From positions 5,060,429-5,124,428 of the forward strand of contig OZ037769.1 in NCBI GenBank assembly GCA_964035545.1: a stretch of 64,000 bases of DNA, given 5' to 3'. The position numbers were made by a program, and so were the translations under genes. A model generated the notes under the pieces. The model worked only from the letters and a program-made list of their open reading frames with translations. It ran no database searches and was not told where the DNA came from. The DNA comes from Bugula neritina. Lineage: Eukaryota > Bryozoa > Gymnolaemata > Cheilostomatida > Bugulidae. Positions 1-11,602 of the stretch are shown here, one piece after another (within the stretch, counting starts at the first letter, position 1; the number at the start of each line of letters is the position of its first letter).

Positions 1-2
1 CA

Positions 3-3000
3 CTACACAGAGTTCCATCTTCTGTACCATGCACCACCACACCATCATCTGCACCATATAAAGCTTCAGTACTACCCCTAGGCCCTTCTCCTGTACCACA
101 TAGTGCTCCTTTTCCTGTACCTTACAGAGCTCCTGTACCATATACAGCCCCTTCTCCTGTACCTTACAGAGCCCCCTCTCCTGTACCTTACAGAGCCCCC
201 TCTCCTGTACCTTACAGAGCTCCTGTACCATATACAGCCCCTTCTCCTGTACCTTACAGAGCCCCCTATCCTGTACCTTACAGAGCTCCTGTACCATATA
301 CAGCCCCTTCTTCTGTACCTTACAGAGCCCCCTCTCCTGTACCTTACAGAGCTCCTGTACCATATACAGCCCCTTCTCCTGTACCTTACAGAGCCCCCTA
401 TCCTGTACCTTACAGAGCTCCTGTACCATATACAGCCCCTTCTCCTGTACCTTACAGAGCCCCCTCTCCTGTACCTTACAGAGCTCCTGTACCATATACA
501 GCCCCTTCTCCTGTACCTTACAGAGCTCCTGTACCATATACAGCCCCTTCTCCTGTACCTTACAGAGCTCCTGTACCAAATATAGCTCCAACCTCTCTAC
601 CATATGATACAACTACACAATACAGGCCACATATAGCTTCACAAGCTCCACTTCACAAAGCTTCACAAGCCTTACCATCGATTAGCACCTCAAAGCATAT
701 ACAAAGCAGATCCTCACTTTTATCTCACATGCAACCGCAACATCCACCACACAGGCAACAAATATATGCTCACAATGTACAAAATAGAAGCTCTGTATCA
801 CAAAGTTTGAAAGCCTCTCAAGAAGTATCACCTTACAGAGCCCCTTCTCCTGTACCACACACAGCTTCTTCTCCTGTACCACACAGAGCTCCTGTACCAT
901 ATACAGCGCCTTCTCCTGTACCTTACAGAGCCCCCTCTCCTGTACCTTACAGAGCTCCTGTACCATATACAGCCCCTTCTCCTGTACCTTACAGAGCTCC
1001 TTCTCCTGTACCTTACAGAGCCTCCTCTCCTGTACCTTACAGAGCTCCTGTACCATATACAGCCCCCTCTCCTGTACCTTACAAAGCTCCTTCTCCTGTA
1101 CCATACAGAGCCCCTTCTCCAGCACCTTACAGAGCTTCTGTACCATACAGAGCTCCTGCACCATATACAGCTCCTTCTTCTGTACCATATATAGCACCAA
1201 CTTTTCTACCATATGATACAACTACACAATACAGGCCACATTTAACTTCACAAGCTCCACTTCACAAAGTTCCGCAAGCCTTACCATCGAGTAGCACCTC
1301 AACGCATATACAAAGCAGATCTTCACTTTTATCTCACATGCAACCGCAACATCCACCACACAGGCAACAAATATATGCTCACAATGTACAAAATAGAAGC
1401 TCTGTATCACAAAGTTTGAAAGCCTCTCAAGAAGTATCACCTTACAGAGCCCCTTCTCCTGTACCACACACAGCCTCTTCTCCTGTACCACACAAAACCC
1501 CATCTCCTGTACCTTACAAAGCTCCTTCTCCTATACCTTACAGAGCTCCTTCTGCGGTACCATACAGAGCCCCTTCTCCTGTACCTTACAGAGCCCCCTC
1601 TCCTGTACCTTACAGAGCTCCTGTACCATATACAGCCCCTTCTCCAGTACCATATACAGCCCCTTCTCCAGTACCATATACAGCCCCTTCTCCTGTACCA
1701 TACAGAGCCCCTTCTCCTGTACTACACACAGCCACTTCTCCAGTACCACACACAACCACTTTTCCTGTACCATACAGAACCCCATCTCCTGTACCTTACA
1801 GGGCCCCCTCTCCTGTACCTTACAATGCTCCTTCTCCTGTACCATACAGAGCCCCTTCTCCAGCACCTTACAGAGCTTCTGTACCATACAGAGCTCCTGT
1901 ACCATATATAGCACCAACTTCTCTACCATATGATACAACTACACAATACAGGCCACATTTAACTTCACAAGCTCCACATCACAAAGTTCCGCAAGCCTTA
2001 CCATCGAGTAGCACCTCAACGCATATACAAAGCAGATCCTCACTTTTATCTCACATGCAACCGCAACATCCACCACACAGGCAACAAATATATGCTCACA
2101 ATGTACAAAATAGAAGCTCTGTATCACAAAGTTTGAAAGCCTCTCAAGAAGTATCATCTTACAGAGCCCCTTCTCCTGTACCACACACAGCTTCTTCTCC
2201 TGTACCACACAAAACCCCATCTCCTGTACCTTACAAAGCTCCTTCTCCTATACCTTACAGAGCTCCTTCTGCGGTACCATACAGAGCCCCTTCTCCTGTA
2301 CCTTACAGAGCCCCCTCTCCTGTACCTTACAGAGCTCCTGTACCATATACAGCCCCTTCTCCAGTACCATATACAGCCCCTTCTCCAGTACCATATACAG
2401 CCCCTTCTCCTGTACCATACAGAGCCCCTTCTCCTGTACTACACACAGCCACTTCTCCAGTACCACACACAACCACTTTTCCTGTACCATACAGAACCCC
2501 ATCTCCTGTACCTTACAGGGCCCCCTCTCCTGTACCTTACAATGCTCCTTCTCCTGTACCATACAGAGCCCCTTCTCCAGCACCTTACAGAGCTTCTGTA
2601 CCATACAGAGCTCCTGTACCATATATAGCACCAACTTCTCTACCATATGATACAACTACACAATACAGGCCACATTTAACTTCACAAGCTCCACATCACA
2701 AAGTTCCGCAAGCCTTACCATCGAGTAGCACCTCAACGCATATACAAAGCAGATCCTCACTTTTATCTCACATGCAACCGCAACATCCACCACACAGGCA
2801 ACAAATATATGCTCACAATGTACAAAATAGAAGCTCTGTATCACAAAGTTTGAAAGCTTCTCAAGAAGTATCATCTTACAGAGCCCCTTCTCCTGTACCA
2901 CACACAGCCTCTTCTCCTGTACCACACAGAACCCCCTCTCCGGTACCATATACAGCCCCTTCTCCTGTACCACACACAGCTACTTCAGCTCCTGTACCTT

Positions 3001-5279
3001 ACAGAGCTCCTGTACCATATACAGCCCCCTCTCCTGTACCTTACAGAGCCCCCTCTCCTGTACCTTACAGAGCCCCTGTACCTTACAGAGCTCCTGTACC
3101 ATATACAGCCCCTTCTTCTGTACCATATATAGCTCCAACTTCTCTACCATATGATACAACTACACAATACAGGCCACATTTAGCTTCACAAGCTCCACTT
3201 CACAAAGCTCCACAAGCTTTATTATTGAGCAGCACCTCAACCCATACACAAAGTAGATCTCCACTTTTATCTCACATGCAACCACAACATCCACCACACA
3301 GGCAACAAATATATGCTCACAATGTACAAAATAGAAGCTCTGTATCACAAAGTTTGAAAGCCTCTCAAGAAGTATCATCTTACAGAGCCCCTTCTCCTGT
3401 ACCACACACAGTCCCTTCTCCTGTACCACACACAGCCCCTTCTCCTGTACCACACAGAGCTACTTCAGCTCCTGTACCTTACAGAGCCCCCTATCCTGTA
3501 CCTTACAGAGCTCCTGTACCATATACAGCCCCTTCTCCTGTACCTTACAGAGCCCCTGTACCTTACAGAGCTCCTGTACCATATACAGCCCCTTCTTCTG
3601 TACCATATATAGCTCCAACTTCTCTACCATATGATACGACTACACAATACAGGCTACATTTAGCTTCACAAGCTCCATTTCACAAAGCTCCACAAGCTTT
3701 ATTATTGAGCAGCACCTCAACCCATACACAAAGTAGATCTCCACTTTTATCTCACATGCAACCGCAACATCCACAACACAGGCAACAAATATATGCTCAC
3801 AATGTACAAAATAGAAACTCTGTATCACAAAGTTTGAAAGCCTCTCAAGAAGTATTATCTTCTAATCACAAAGTAATTCAGCCTCCCTCACAACAACCAT
3901 TGTCAACAACAACACATCAGCCTTTTAATAACGTGCCACAAACCTTCACCCACAGACCTGCTTCTTACCCTGTGCCACATTCATATAGCCATGGAATGCT
4001 TCCTTACTCTGATTCAAGAGTATCCCAGTCATCAACGTATAGAGCACAACCTTTACCACCAGCACATTCTACACGCAGGAACTTCCAAACCACTATGCAC
4101 TTAGGAGAACCTCCAGCTCTATCATCTCCAAACTCACAGCCTTCTTCATACAGGACAACTCCAGCTGCTACACAAGAGACAGTGCAGCTAACAGCTACTC
4201 ATCTGCCAGCTCACGATCAAAATCATTCTCCTCTATTATACCCTACACAAACAAGTCTGCCACTTTCTTTACCTACTGCCCCTCAAGTATTTAGACAGAA
4301 TGTAGTCAAGATGCCACCAAGCCATACAGAACCATCATCTTTTAACCATCACTCTATAACAAGCAAGCTAACACACGGTGGATCGACTAGTAGAGCTAAC
4401 GGAAGACCAAGTAGTGCAGAAAGCATTGCACCAAGCAGCAGGGCAGATAGGTGGAGAAGTATTGCAGAAAACAATGAGCTGACTAGTCAAACTAACAGAT
4501 GGGAAAGCATTACAGAAAGCAGTGTACCAACCAGGTCCACTAACAGATGGGAAAGTGTTACAGAAAGCAGTATACCAACCAGGTCCACTAACAGATGGGA
4601 AAGTGTTACAGAAAGCAGCGTACCGACTATCCCCACTAACAGATGGAGAAATCTTGCAGATAACCATGAGCTAGCTATCCAGACTGATAGGAGACCAAGT
4701 AGTGTGAGAAACAGTGAGATACCTAGTAGAACTAACAGAAGACAAAGTAATTCACCAAACAGAGCACCTAACACCAGAACCGATAGAAGACAAAGTAATC
4801 CACCAAACAGAGCGCCTGACACCAGAACTAATAGAAGGCAAAGTAATCCACCAAACAGAGCACCTGGCACCAGAACCAATAGAAGGCAGAGCAACTCAGG
4901 AGGTCAAAGGTCCAGCATAAGTGGCAGAGACCGAGCTTCAAACAATCGAAGAAGACTTCCATGCACTGATGATGACGAGGATTGTATATCAGGTGATGGA
5001 ATTCCTCTACCCGTAGAGATTACAGATGATGAGCCGGCAGACAGACTAGATGAAGGTCAGAATACTAACAGATTCCGTAATACTATCGTCAACAACTTCA
5101 GACCAAGTTTCATGCTAAATTCTAACCAGCCACTTGACCGTCTGAGGAGCAATGAGCCTGTGCAGAGTCGTCAAGTTAATGTTGCAGGACATGCTCAACT
5201 AAGGAGCTTGGCGAATACAAATTATCCATATGTCTTTTTTATGATTGCTACTGCTTTGGTTAGTTGGATGTTCTTCTGA
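3..5279 (+). CDS. Pro/Tyr-rich tandem-repeat surface protein, 5' end outside window
   Basis: One frame is open from position 3 to a TGA at 5277-5279, about 1,758 codons with no stop, so the true start lies upstream of the window. Not recognised as a known family. The first two thirds are built of an 8-residue motif of the type APSPVPYR (variants APVPYT, APSSVPYI). These blocks are grouped into higher-order units, each headed by a conserved segment starting MQPQHPPHRQQIYAHNVQ. From about 3850 the sequence is non-repetitive and Ser/Thr/Pro/Gln-rich. At 4380-4690 come about five copies of a 22-23-residue repeat (core TNRWESVTESS), and at 4725-4910 four copies of a 16-residue Arg/Asn/Pro repeat (core TNRRQSNPPNRAP). 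An acidic stretch (CTDDDEDC) follows. The protein ends in a hydrophobic tail (YPYVFFMIATALVSWMFF) with small polar residues before it, as in a GPI-anchor signal; a tail anchor is the alternative. I infer an extracellular structural or adhesive role. No introns are evident. Confidence 0.8.
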   Translation, partial: LHRVPSSVPCTTTPSSAPYKASVLPLGPSPVPHSAPFPVPYRAPVPYTAPSPVPYRAPSPVPYRAPSPVPYRAPVPYTAPSPVPYRAPYPVPYRAPVPYTAPSSVPYRAPSPVPYRAPVPYTAPSPVPYRAPYPVPYRAPVPYTAPSPVPYRAPSPVPYRAPVPYTAPSPVPYRAPVPYTAPSPVPYRAPVPNIAPTSLPYDTTTQYRPHIASQAPLHKASQALPSISTSKHIQSRSSLLSHMQPQHPPHRQQIYAHNVQNRSSVSQSLKASQEVSPYRAPSPVPHTASSPVPHRAPVPYTAPSPVPYRAPSPVPYRAPVPYTAPSPVPYRAPSPVPYRASSPVPYRAPVPYTAPSPVPYKAPSPVPYRAPSPAPYRASVPYRAPAPYTAPSSVPYIAPTFLPYDTTTQYRPHLTSQAPLHKVPQALPSSSTSTHIQSRSSLLSHMQPQHPPHRQQIYAHNVQNRSSVSQSLKASQEVSPYRAPSPVPHTASSPVPHKTPSPVPYKAPSPIPYRAPSAVPYRAPSPVPYRAPSPVPYRAPVPYTAPSPVPYTAPSPVPYTAPSPVPYRAPSPVLHTATSPVPHTTTFPVPYRTPSPVPYRAPSPVPYNAPSPVPYRAPSPAPYRASVPYRAPVPYIAPTSLPYDTTTQYRPHLTSQAPHHKVPQALPSSSTSTHIQSRSSLLSHMQPQHPPHRQQIYAHNVQNRSSVSQSLKASQEVSSYRAPSPVPHTASSPVPHKTPSPVPYKAPSPIPYRAPSAVPYRAPSPVPYRAPSPVPYRAPVPYTAPSPVPYTAPSPVPYTAPSPVPYRAPSPVLHTATSPVPHTTTFPVPYRTPSPVPYRAPSPVPYNAPSPVPYRAPSPAPYRASVPYRAPVPYIAPTSLPYDTTTQYRPHLTSQAPHHKVPQALPSSSTSTHIQSRSSLLSHMQPQHPPHRQQIYAHNVQNRSSVSQSLKASQEVSSYRAPSPVPHTASSPVPHRTPSPVPYTAPSPVPHTATSAPVPYRAPVPYTAPSPVPYRAPSPVPYRAPVPYRAPVPYTAPSSVPYIAPTSLPYDTTTQYRPHLASQAPLHKAPQALLLSSTSTHTQSRSPLLSHMQPQHPPHRQQIYAHNVQNRSSVSQSLKASQEVSSYRAPSPVPHTVPSPVPHTAPSPVPHRATSAPVPYRAPYPVPYRAPVPYTAPSPVPYRAPVPYRAPVPYTAPSSVPYIAPTSLPYDTTTQYRLHLASQAPFHKAPQALLLSSTSTHTQSRSPLLSHMQPQHPQHRQQIYAHNVQNRNSVSQSLKASQEVLSSNHKVIQPPSQQPLSTTTHQPFNNVPQTFTHRPASYPVPHSYSHGMLPYSDSRVSQSSTYRAQPLPPAHSTRRNFQTTMHLGEPPALSSPNSQPSSYRTTPAATQETVQLTATHLPAHDQNHSPLLYPTQTSLPLSLPTAPQVFRQNVVKMPPSHTEPSSFNHHSITSKLTHGGSTSRANGRPSSAESIAPSSRADRWRSIAENNELTSQTNRWESITESSVPTRSTNRWESVTESSIPTRSTNRWESVTESSVPTIPTNRWRNLADNHELAIQTDRRPSSVRNSEIPSRTNRRQSNSPNRAPNTRTDRRQSNPPNRAPDTRTNRRQSNPPNRAPGTRTNRRQSNSGGQRSSISGRDRASNNRRRLPCTDDDEDCISGDGIPLPVEITDDEPADRLDEGQNTNRFRNTIVNNFRPSFMLNSNQPLDRLRSNEPVQSRQVNVAGHAQLRSLANTNYPYVFFMIATALVSWMFF
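729..3755 (+). repeat. Higher-order coding tandem repeat (five units of 480-717 bp)
   Basis: Unit heads with the same segment (MQPQHPP...) start at 729, 1338, 2055, 2772, 3276 and 3756. Spacings are 609, 717, 717, 504 and 480 bp, all multiples of three, so the reading frame is kept. The units at 1338-2054 and 2055-2771 are almost identical base for base, which indicates a recent duplication or gene conversion. Inside each unit is a 24-bp repeat encoding the 8-residue motif. A partial unit lies before 729. Confidence 0.9.
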
Positions 5280-5294
5280 TAGTACAACACTACA

Positions 5295-5300
5295 AATAAA
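5295..5300 (+). promoter_or_regulatory. Possible polyadenylation signal of the repeat-protein gene
   Basis: AATAAA lies 16 bases after the stop codon. A second AATAAA at 5551-5556 is followed by AT-rich sequence and may be the one used. Confidence 0.4.
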
Positions 5301-6747
5301 CTGCTCAAAAAGTTTTTAAATTTGTTTTAAAAGACACAGCTTAGAGTAGCATTTCAGCATACACTAGGTTAGAATATTATTGTCACAGACTTAAAACTTT
5401 TTTACTAATATTACATACATGCATTTTATTCTTTGTATTATGGCTGGTTTTGTAGCAATGGTTCATATTTTGGAAACTTTAATTATCATGCTTAATTGCT
5501 CATATGCATATTTTGTAAAGTTTTGGACTTGTTCAAAGGGACTAAAGGTTAATAAACTGTTCCAAACTACTCATTGCGTAACTCTGGTTATGTGATATTC
5601 CAATTCTTAACTTTGCAATCCCACAACGCACTTCGATAAGTGCGTTAGGCTGTCAATATGCATGTATAATTAAATACATGAATGACCGATTTTACAAAAT
5701 ACTATGAATTTTAGTAATAAAAAACTCATTTGCTCTCAAGAAAACAATAGTCAATCAATAATGTATTGTTAACAAACTACAGTACTAATTATTTATTAAA
5801 CAACTGTTTTGCATTTAAACTGATAGTGATTATATAACCACTGACTTTAGCAGGGCTGGAAAATCATTAATCACCACATCAATATAAATACAGTTTGATT
5901 TGCAACAAAAGCACTTGCATGTGTTCCTAAAATTGAATAAACTAATAATTGGATTTTATACGTGCATCAGCTTAAACGGAGCATGTAGAAAATAATAAAA
6001 TCCGTTAACAAGATGTACATTCAATAATTACATTTGATGGCATAGAGAGACGATTCACATAGCTCAAAGTTTTTCATTATGTAGAGTTTTGGTTTCTATT
6101 ACTACTTTAAAGTGGATCACTTCCACCCACAAATACTGGTTGCATAATTTAATCTCCAGAACTTTTAGTATATTTTTTTCTGCTTGATATGAATCACTTT
6201 CTGTAAACAATTTACTGTAAAATACTAGGGAAAGTTGTGCTATAGCTAGATGCCATTTTGTTTGTGTTCAATAAAGGCAGATATGTTGTGCTTATATCAA
6301 CAAATCTATTGAATTGTCACAACAGATATTTTTAAAGCAGTTCAATTGATTCAATCATCTATCATAATTGATAATATGAGCTGAGCTTTTCATTCTTCAG
6401 TTGGCATATTATCTCCTATTTATATTGATTGATTTGTTGCTATACGCTGTGTTAATTAGTTCTCGGGATAGTCTTGGCTTACCTTGTGGCATTGCTTGAT
6501 AGGTGAGTGAAATTCTTTCATTAAAATATCATATTTTATTAATGAGGTATAAGCTTACAGATCAAGCTGACTAATAAACTGATCTATTTATATTTTCAAG
6601 TTATTTGCTTTGGGTTATGTAAGAGGATTATTAGCAGGTTTTTAATTAGAAAAAAATTCAGGCATACTAACACTGTCTACCTGATACACAGGTTTACAAA
6701 AGATCAGCAAACCGGGGCTCATAACAAAGTATATTCTGTACATCCGA

Positions 6748-6792
6748 TTTAAAAAAACTCACGATTTAAAAAAACTCACGATTTAAAAAACT
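6748..6792 (+). repeat. Short 18-bp tandem repeat
   Basis: Three consecutive copies of GATTTAAAAAAACTCAC, the last one shortened. It directly adjoins the tail side of the SINE at 6785-7005. Confidence 0.8.
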
Positions 6793-7005
6793 CTTGCTAG
6801 TTTATAGTCGCTATCCCCGTGAGAAACCCCTGATGGAAAAGGTTGTTGTTATTAAACTGGGCTAAGTACTTATTTAAATGAGGCACAAGAGTAATTATGA
6901 CTGGATGCCCTTCCTAACATCACCAATGGTCTTTGTCTGGGATCAAACCAATGACTTCGTGCTTACTAGGCAAATTATCTAACCCCTAGACCATGGCTGC
7001 TCCCT
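6785..7005 (-). mobile_element. tRNA-derived SINE, copy 1
   Basis: Read on the minus strand, it starts with a tRNA-like head: A-box-like CATGGTCTAGGGGTTAG and B-box-like GGTTTGATCCC. A body with GGAAGGGCATCCAGTCATAA follows, then a tail including ATCAGGGGTTTCTCACGGGG. The same body and tail recur at 36530-36725 and 45246-45367, and the tail alone near 34404-34466. Head plus a shared unrelated body is the usual structure of a tRNA-derived SINE. Confidence 0.75.
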
Positions 7006-7112
7006 GTACATTTGATTTAAGCTTCTCTATAATTACGCCACACCTTCCAATTGGTGACAGCAATACTTGTTTAAACTCTTTTGTTCAAAAGCTGGGAAAT
7101 ATTTTATTTAAA

Positions 7113-7154
7113 TAAAACTGCTGATAATAAGAATTCTTATTATCAGCAGTTTTA
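7113..7154. repeat. Perfect 42-bp palindrome
   Basis: The left arm TAAAACTGCTGATAATAAGA is followed by A, then the exact reverse complement, centred on GAATTC. There is no spacer. It can form a long hairpin or cruciform; it may be the core of a small foldback element. Confidence 0.9.
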
Positions 7155-8040
7155 AACAGTTTAGACTAAGTTTCACATTTCAAATAAGAGCTTTGGATTG
7201 GAATCTTTTACAAGAATATAATTTAAAGGATTGCTCTATATTAGTTTATTACAATCACATTATAATTATGAACTATAATCTAATGTGTATGCAAACAATT
7301 GTGACTTTGCAAAGGGATATATGCTTAGAAAACAGCTTTTCAAAATTCCAATTTTGAGGGAGGTAAAATTTTCAGCCATGAAAAAGAATAGCCTAATACG
7401 TGGCGTGTGAACGCCAGTAACTATGCTGCACGTGCTAACTATAACGCTAGTATTCAAGGTTGCTGAGCGCAACATCAACCAATAACGCTCAAGCAGTTAC
7501 AGTGCGCTATATAGGTCAGCTTTGGTGCGCCCGTAATATTGCACAATCTGACCTAGTTTAGATCGATCGCTGGCATTCATCCTAAAGGATGCATGTTTTT
7601 GCAATGCTTTTTTCTATGTTTACAAGCAAAATATGGCCTAATGTTATCACATACATGTTATTTAACATGTCAAAAAACTATAGATTGAGATAATTCACAT
7701 TTGCACTTCTATAAATATACAAATTACAAGCTGAAAGATCACATCTCACAGTCATATTTCTATAGTTATTCATTTGTATAGTCACGTGACCAGCAGGAAT
7801 GCTGGCGCTGTTACGTCACATTTCCCAGCTCATTTCAAAATCGGCGTTTTGGCTGTTACCAATCTACACCCTCAACTTCAACTAACTTTTTCTACCTTTG
7901 GTCAAATGCTTTTTGTCAATGCATGCTTAGAAAAACACAATATTATGTGTGTTTGACCTAAATGGCCATTTATTAGACAAGATAGAGCAATCCTTTAATG
8001 GCTACCAGCTAAGACATCAGAGTAAAAGGAATTTTTTCTG

Positions 8041-8205
8041 ATATAACCTGGACAATGTAATATAATACAATATACTATAATATAATATTATATACTACAA
8101 TATAATATAACCTGGACAATGTAATATAACATAATATATGTGACGATGTGGTATAATATAGTTATAATCATACTATGTATAATATAACATGTAAAAGATA
8201 TTATA
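8041..8205. repeat. TATAATA-type degenerate simple repeat
   Basis: A degenerate AT repeat in which the phrase ATATAACCTGGACAATGTAA occurs twice about 60 bp apart, showing local duplication. Confidence 0.7.
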
Positions 8206-9087
8206 TAGACCAAAAAAGTAAAACAATACACCTAATAATTATATTTTATTAAATAGATATTATATAGAATTAAAGTCTAAAACTGGTTTGGGATTACTAG
8301 CTGTGTAAGAACTCCTGATGGAAAGGATTTTGAATGAATGCATTTCCTAACTTTACCATTAGAACTAGAGCGTAAAGATCAGGATAATTGTGTGAAGTGC
8401 TGCATGTTTCATATCTTAAGGCAAGAAACACTTTTTCTACAAATTTTAAGTAAGTTTTGCTATTTAAATGTGGTGACATATCAGCAAAGTCAGTAATTGT
8501 AAAAATATAATAAAAGTTGAAATTAGACACGGCTTCATTGAATTAACAACATTTATTACTATATCTTTTCACCAACTTAAGTTATATCGAAACCTGCTAT
8601 GCTGAATGCACTCACTCAAACCCACTACTATTGTTTTGGTGGGAGCTGTAGGATGTAGGTTGTTTAATAATTGATTAACGTTATAGGCAGGTTTTAGTTG
8701 AAAATCCCAGTCAAATTTGCTTTTTATAGAAAATAGATTAAAGTGTCTATATTCCTCAAAGTTAGGAGCAATTGACTTTTTTGACTTTCTGCTTTTAATG
8801 TAACATTTATAAAGCATATATTCTACTCAGCACATGTTTATTACTGCAACCATAAGGTAGCTTACAGTTTAGCATAAAAATAATGTATTTTAGAAAACTT
8901 CTATGGCTGGCATTATAAAAAATATAAATAAAGTTCATGTCACAGAACGTAAAGAGATTTAAAGTAATCAATTTTCTGTCGTCACCCATGTGTTAAATAT
9001 AGGAAATAAATTCAATTATCATGGCACTTACTTTAACTTAATTAGTTGAAATACAATCCTATTTGCAGTTGACAGTTTATATGTCCT

Positions 9088-9310
<223 letters not shown>

Positions 9311-9332
9311 TTTCACATATTGCTGACTGCAG

Positions 9333-11422
9333 CATAGATTTCCAATATGACACAAAGGACTATTGTAACTGTATAACGGAAGTGCTGTCGAAAGTGTCTA
9401 ACAACATGAAACAGCGGCAGCAAACGACAAAAAGGAACCTGGAGGCTCCAGCAAGATTTGATGACTGCAGAGATCTCAATGAAATCAATATTGTAGGTGT
9501 TTCTTAAGGCAATATTTCTGAGTAATTTTTCCATCTTTAGATTTCTGGTGAAAACTTTTATTAAAAAATGCAACTCTTTTTGTCTCTTCAGTTTTGTTTA
9601 CATGTCTCATGCATTGACTCAAATTTATATACATGTACATTATGCATTATCCTCCAGCTTATTAATATGTTTTTTTTATTAAATTTATGACTCTGTAGTT
9701 TGCTTTTTTGTCGTGTTTTATGCAAACTATGGTGATTAGGCAGTGTAAGTTTTATTGGCTAGAATATCTAGACTATGATTTTCTGTAATTTAGCACAGAA
9801 ATAAACTCCTAAATCAAAGCAGGCAGCACATCTTCAAGCTGCCAGACTGTGCAGCGGAGCCCTACTTGAAACCTTTGGTAACAACTGTTGCGCAGCTCCA
9901 GAAAGTGGTTGAGAGGGATGATCACTACGTCCCGCATAGTAGCAACACGTGCAAGGTAAGTTTTCATCAATGCATGCTATGCAATAATAGCATTACATTC
10001 ACATATGATTATTATACATTATATTGTTGATGCAAATAGTTGACTTGTCACTTTATACATAATGTTTAGGTGTTACCCTTTTTTCCATCTGTAAGATTAT
10101 TATAATTATATTTATTAAAATAAACTTGCATGTTAGTCATTTAGTGTATGCCTACATATATATTGAACATATTATGTATACACATTTGTGACCTGCGCTT
10201 TAATAACATAAATTTTTGGATCATGTTTGTATTTAATTGTATTTAATTATATTTCGGTCTGAAAAGGCAACTCCCAGCTAGGTGTAATAATTATAGGTAT
10301 TGTGCACAGCTTTAACAACATGCAGGTTCCTTCAACATGTTAATACATTACAAACAAAATTGCTGCTGTATTTTAGTCAAAAAGATAAATGAACTCCATA
10401 AAGTATGTTTATAATTTTCAAGACTTTCACTTATACTCAGTCCATGCAACAATATTACAAGCCCAAGTAATTAAAATTATAATTAATTATCATTATTTAA
10501 GACATAAAATTGCTGCAAGATACGTGTGTGTATATATATATTATTTATCTGTGATTGGGCTTCTCTAATTATGAGATTCACAAAGTTTCTACAACTCATA
10601 ACCTCTAATTTGTAATTTGTCTAAACCAAAACCCGCTATCAATAGACACAAAATCTAAAATTAGCATATAATAAACAAAGCTAATACAAGTATGAAACCA
10701 CATGACAATCATTGGCTTGCCTATACCAACCTTTCCCACTTCCACCAGATGCAAGGTGGCTTAACCTGTCGAGACTGCCACAACCGCAGAACAAAACAAA
10801 CCGATGCAATCCAATTCCAGCCGGCTTTTTCTTTACCAAGACTAGACTCTCGCAGTTTAGGAGGTATCAAACAGCTCCTAAATATGACAAGGCAAAGTGA
10901 CAACTTCCGACCAGTTCTTCCAGGATATCATCATATGAATAGCGAAGAAAAGATGACGTACTACTGCCCGTGGACTCGAGTTTTAAGGTACCAGTTACAA
11001 AATATGCTATAAGCACCTTACATAGTTTACAGCAAGCATTTTTGATGATGAAAATATGGTTGATAACTTGAAATTGCATCGTATACGCTACAAGTGCATA
11101 TTTTGTCCAAATAGATAGCATTTATACATGTATATAAACTAAATTTATTTTATTTTAAAGAAATTACCTACAATTTTGTAGGAAAAGCATAGAACTGCCC
11201 ATTATAACACAATATGAGCAACTGAGACGAATAAAGAAAAACAAGTTTGGCCGCGATACAGTAGTGAATAACAGGGATAATCTGCCAGTTATTGTAGATG
11301 GCAGATGTAGCAGTGTGTTTGTCACAAAGACACCTGCAAACACCGAGATGCATACGCCATGCCCACCCGATGACTATATGCCTCAACCACCTGTTGTCGG
11401 CTTATGGAGACAGTGTCGATAA
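9333..11422 (+). CDS. Unrecognised conserved-looking gene, last four exons
   Basis: Four exons join in phase: 9333-9492, 9827-9955, 10749-10987 and 11182-11422 (TAA at 11420-11422). They give at least 255 residues. The acceptor at 10748 has a good pyrimidine tract. Donors are GTAGGT, GTAAGT and GTACCA. The first exon enters with two bases owed by an upstream exon not found, so the 5' end is missing. The protein is hydrophilic, without signal peptide or membrane segment in the visible part. Visible features are a basic Cys/His patch ([11 protein letters not shown]) at the start of exon 3, a Gln/Lys/Arg-rich stretch in exon 1 ([13 protein letters not shown]), and a Pro-rich C-terminal end ([19 protein letters not shown]). 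I do not recognise the family and give no function. It may be a ciliary or germline-type soluble protein, but that is a guess from composition only. Confidence 0.7.
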
Positions 11423-11602
11423 AACTCCTATCTGTTTTATATGGAAACATAATTCAAGATATACCTATAAATGGTGCGTGCAACATTAGCGTAATTGAAG
11501 AGACAACTCCAAACCAATACACTGGTTCTCGGAGTAGGTTTATTTTCTGCATTTCTGACAGTTATTTCTGTATAAGAACATTTTCACAACAAAGTGTGAT
11601 TG

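Noticed and set aside
682-3828. Series of minus-strand open frames (Met-Val-Gln-Glu-Lys-rich) opposite the repeat gene
   Set aside because: They exist only because the 24-bp repeat has no stop on either strand. They break at unit borders, while the plus frame stays open for 5.2 kb and has a distinct C-terminal region.
7774-7956. 60-codon plus frame as first exon of the 9333-11422 gene
   Set aside because: Starts at TTG and has no donor leaving two bases over, as the next exon requires.
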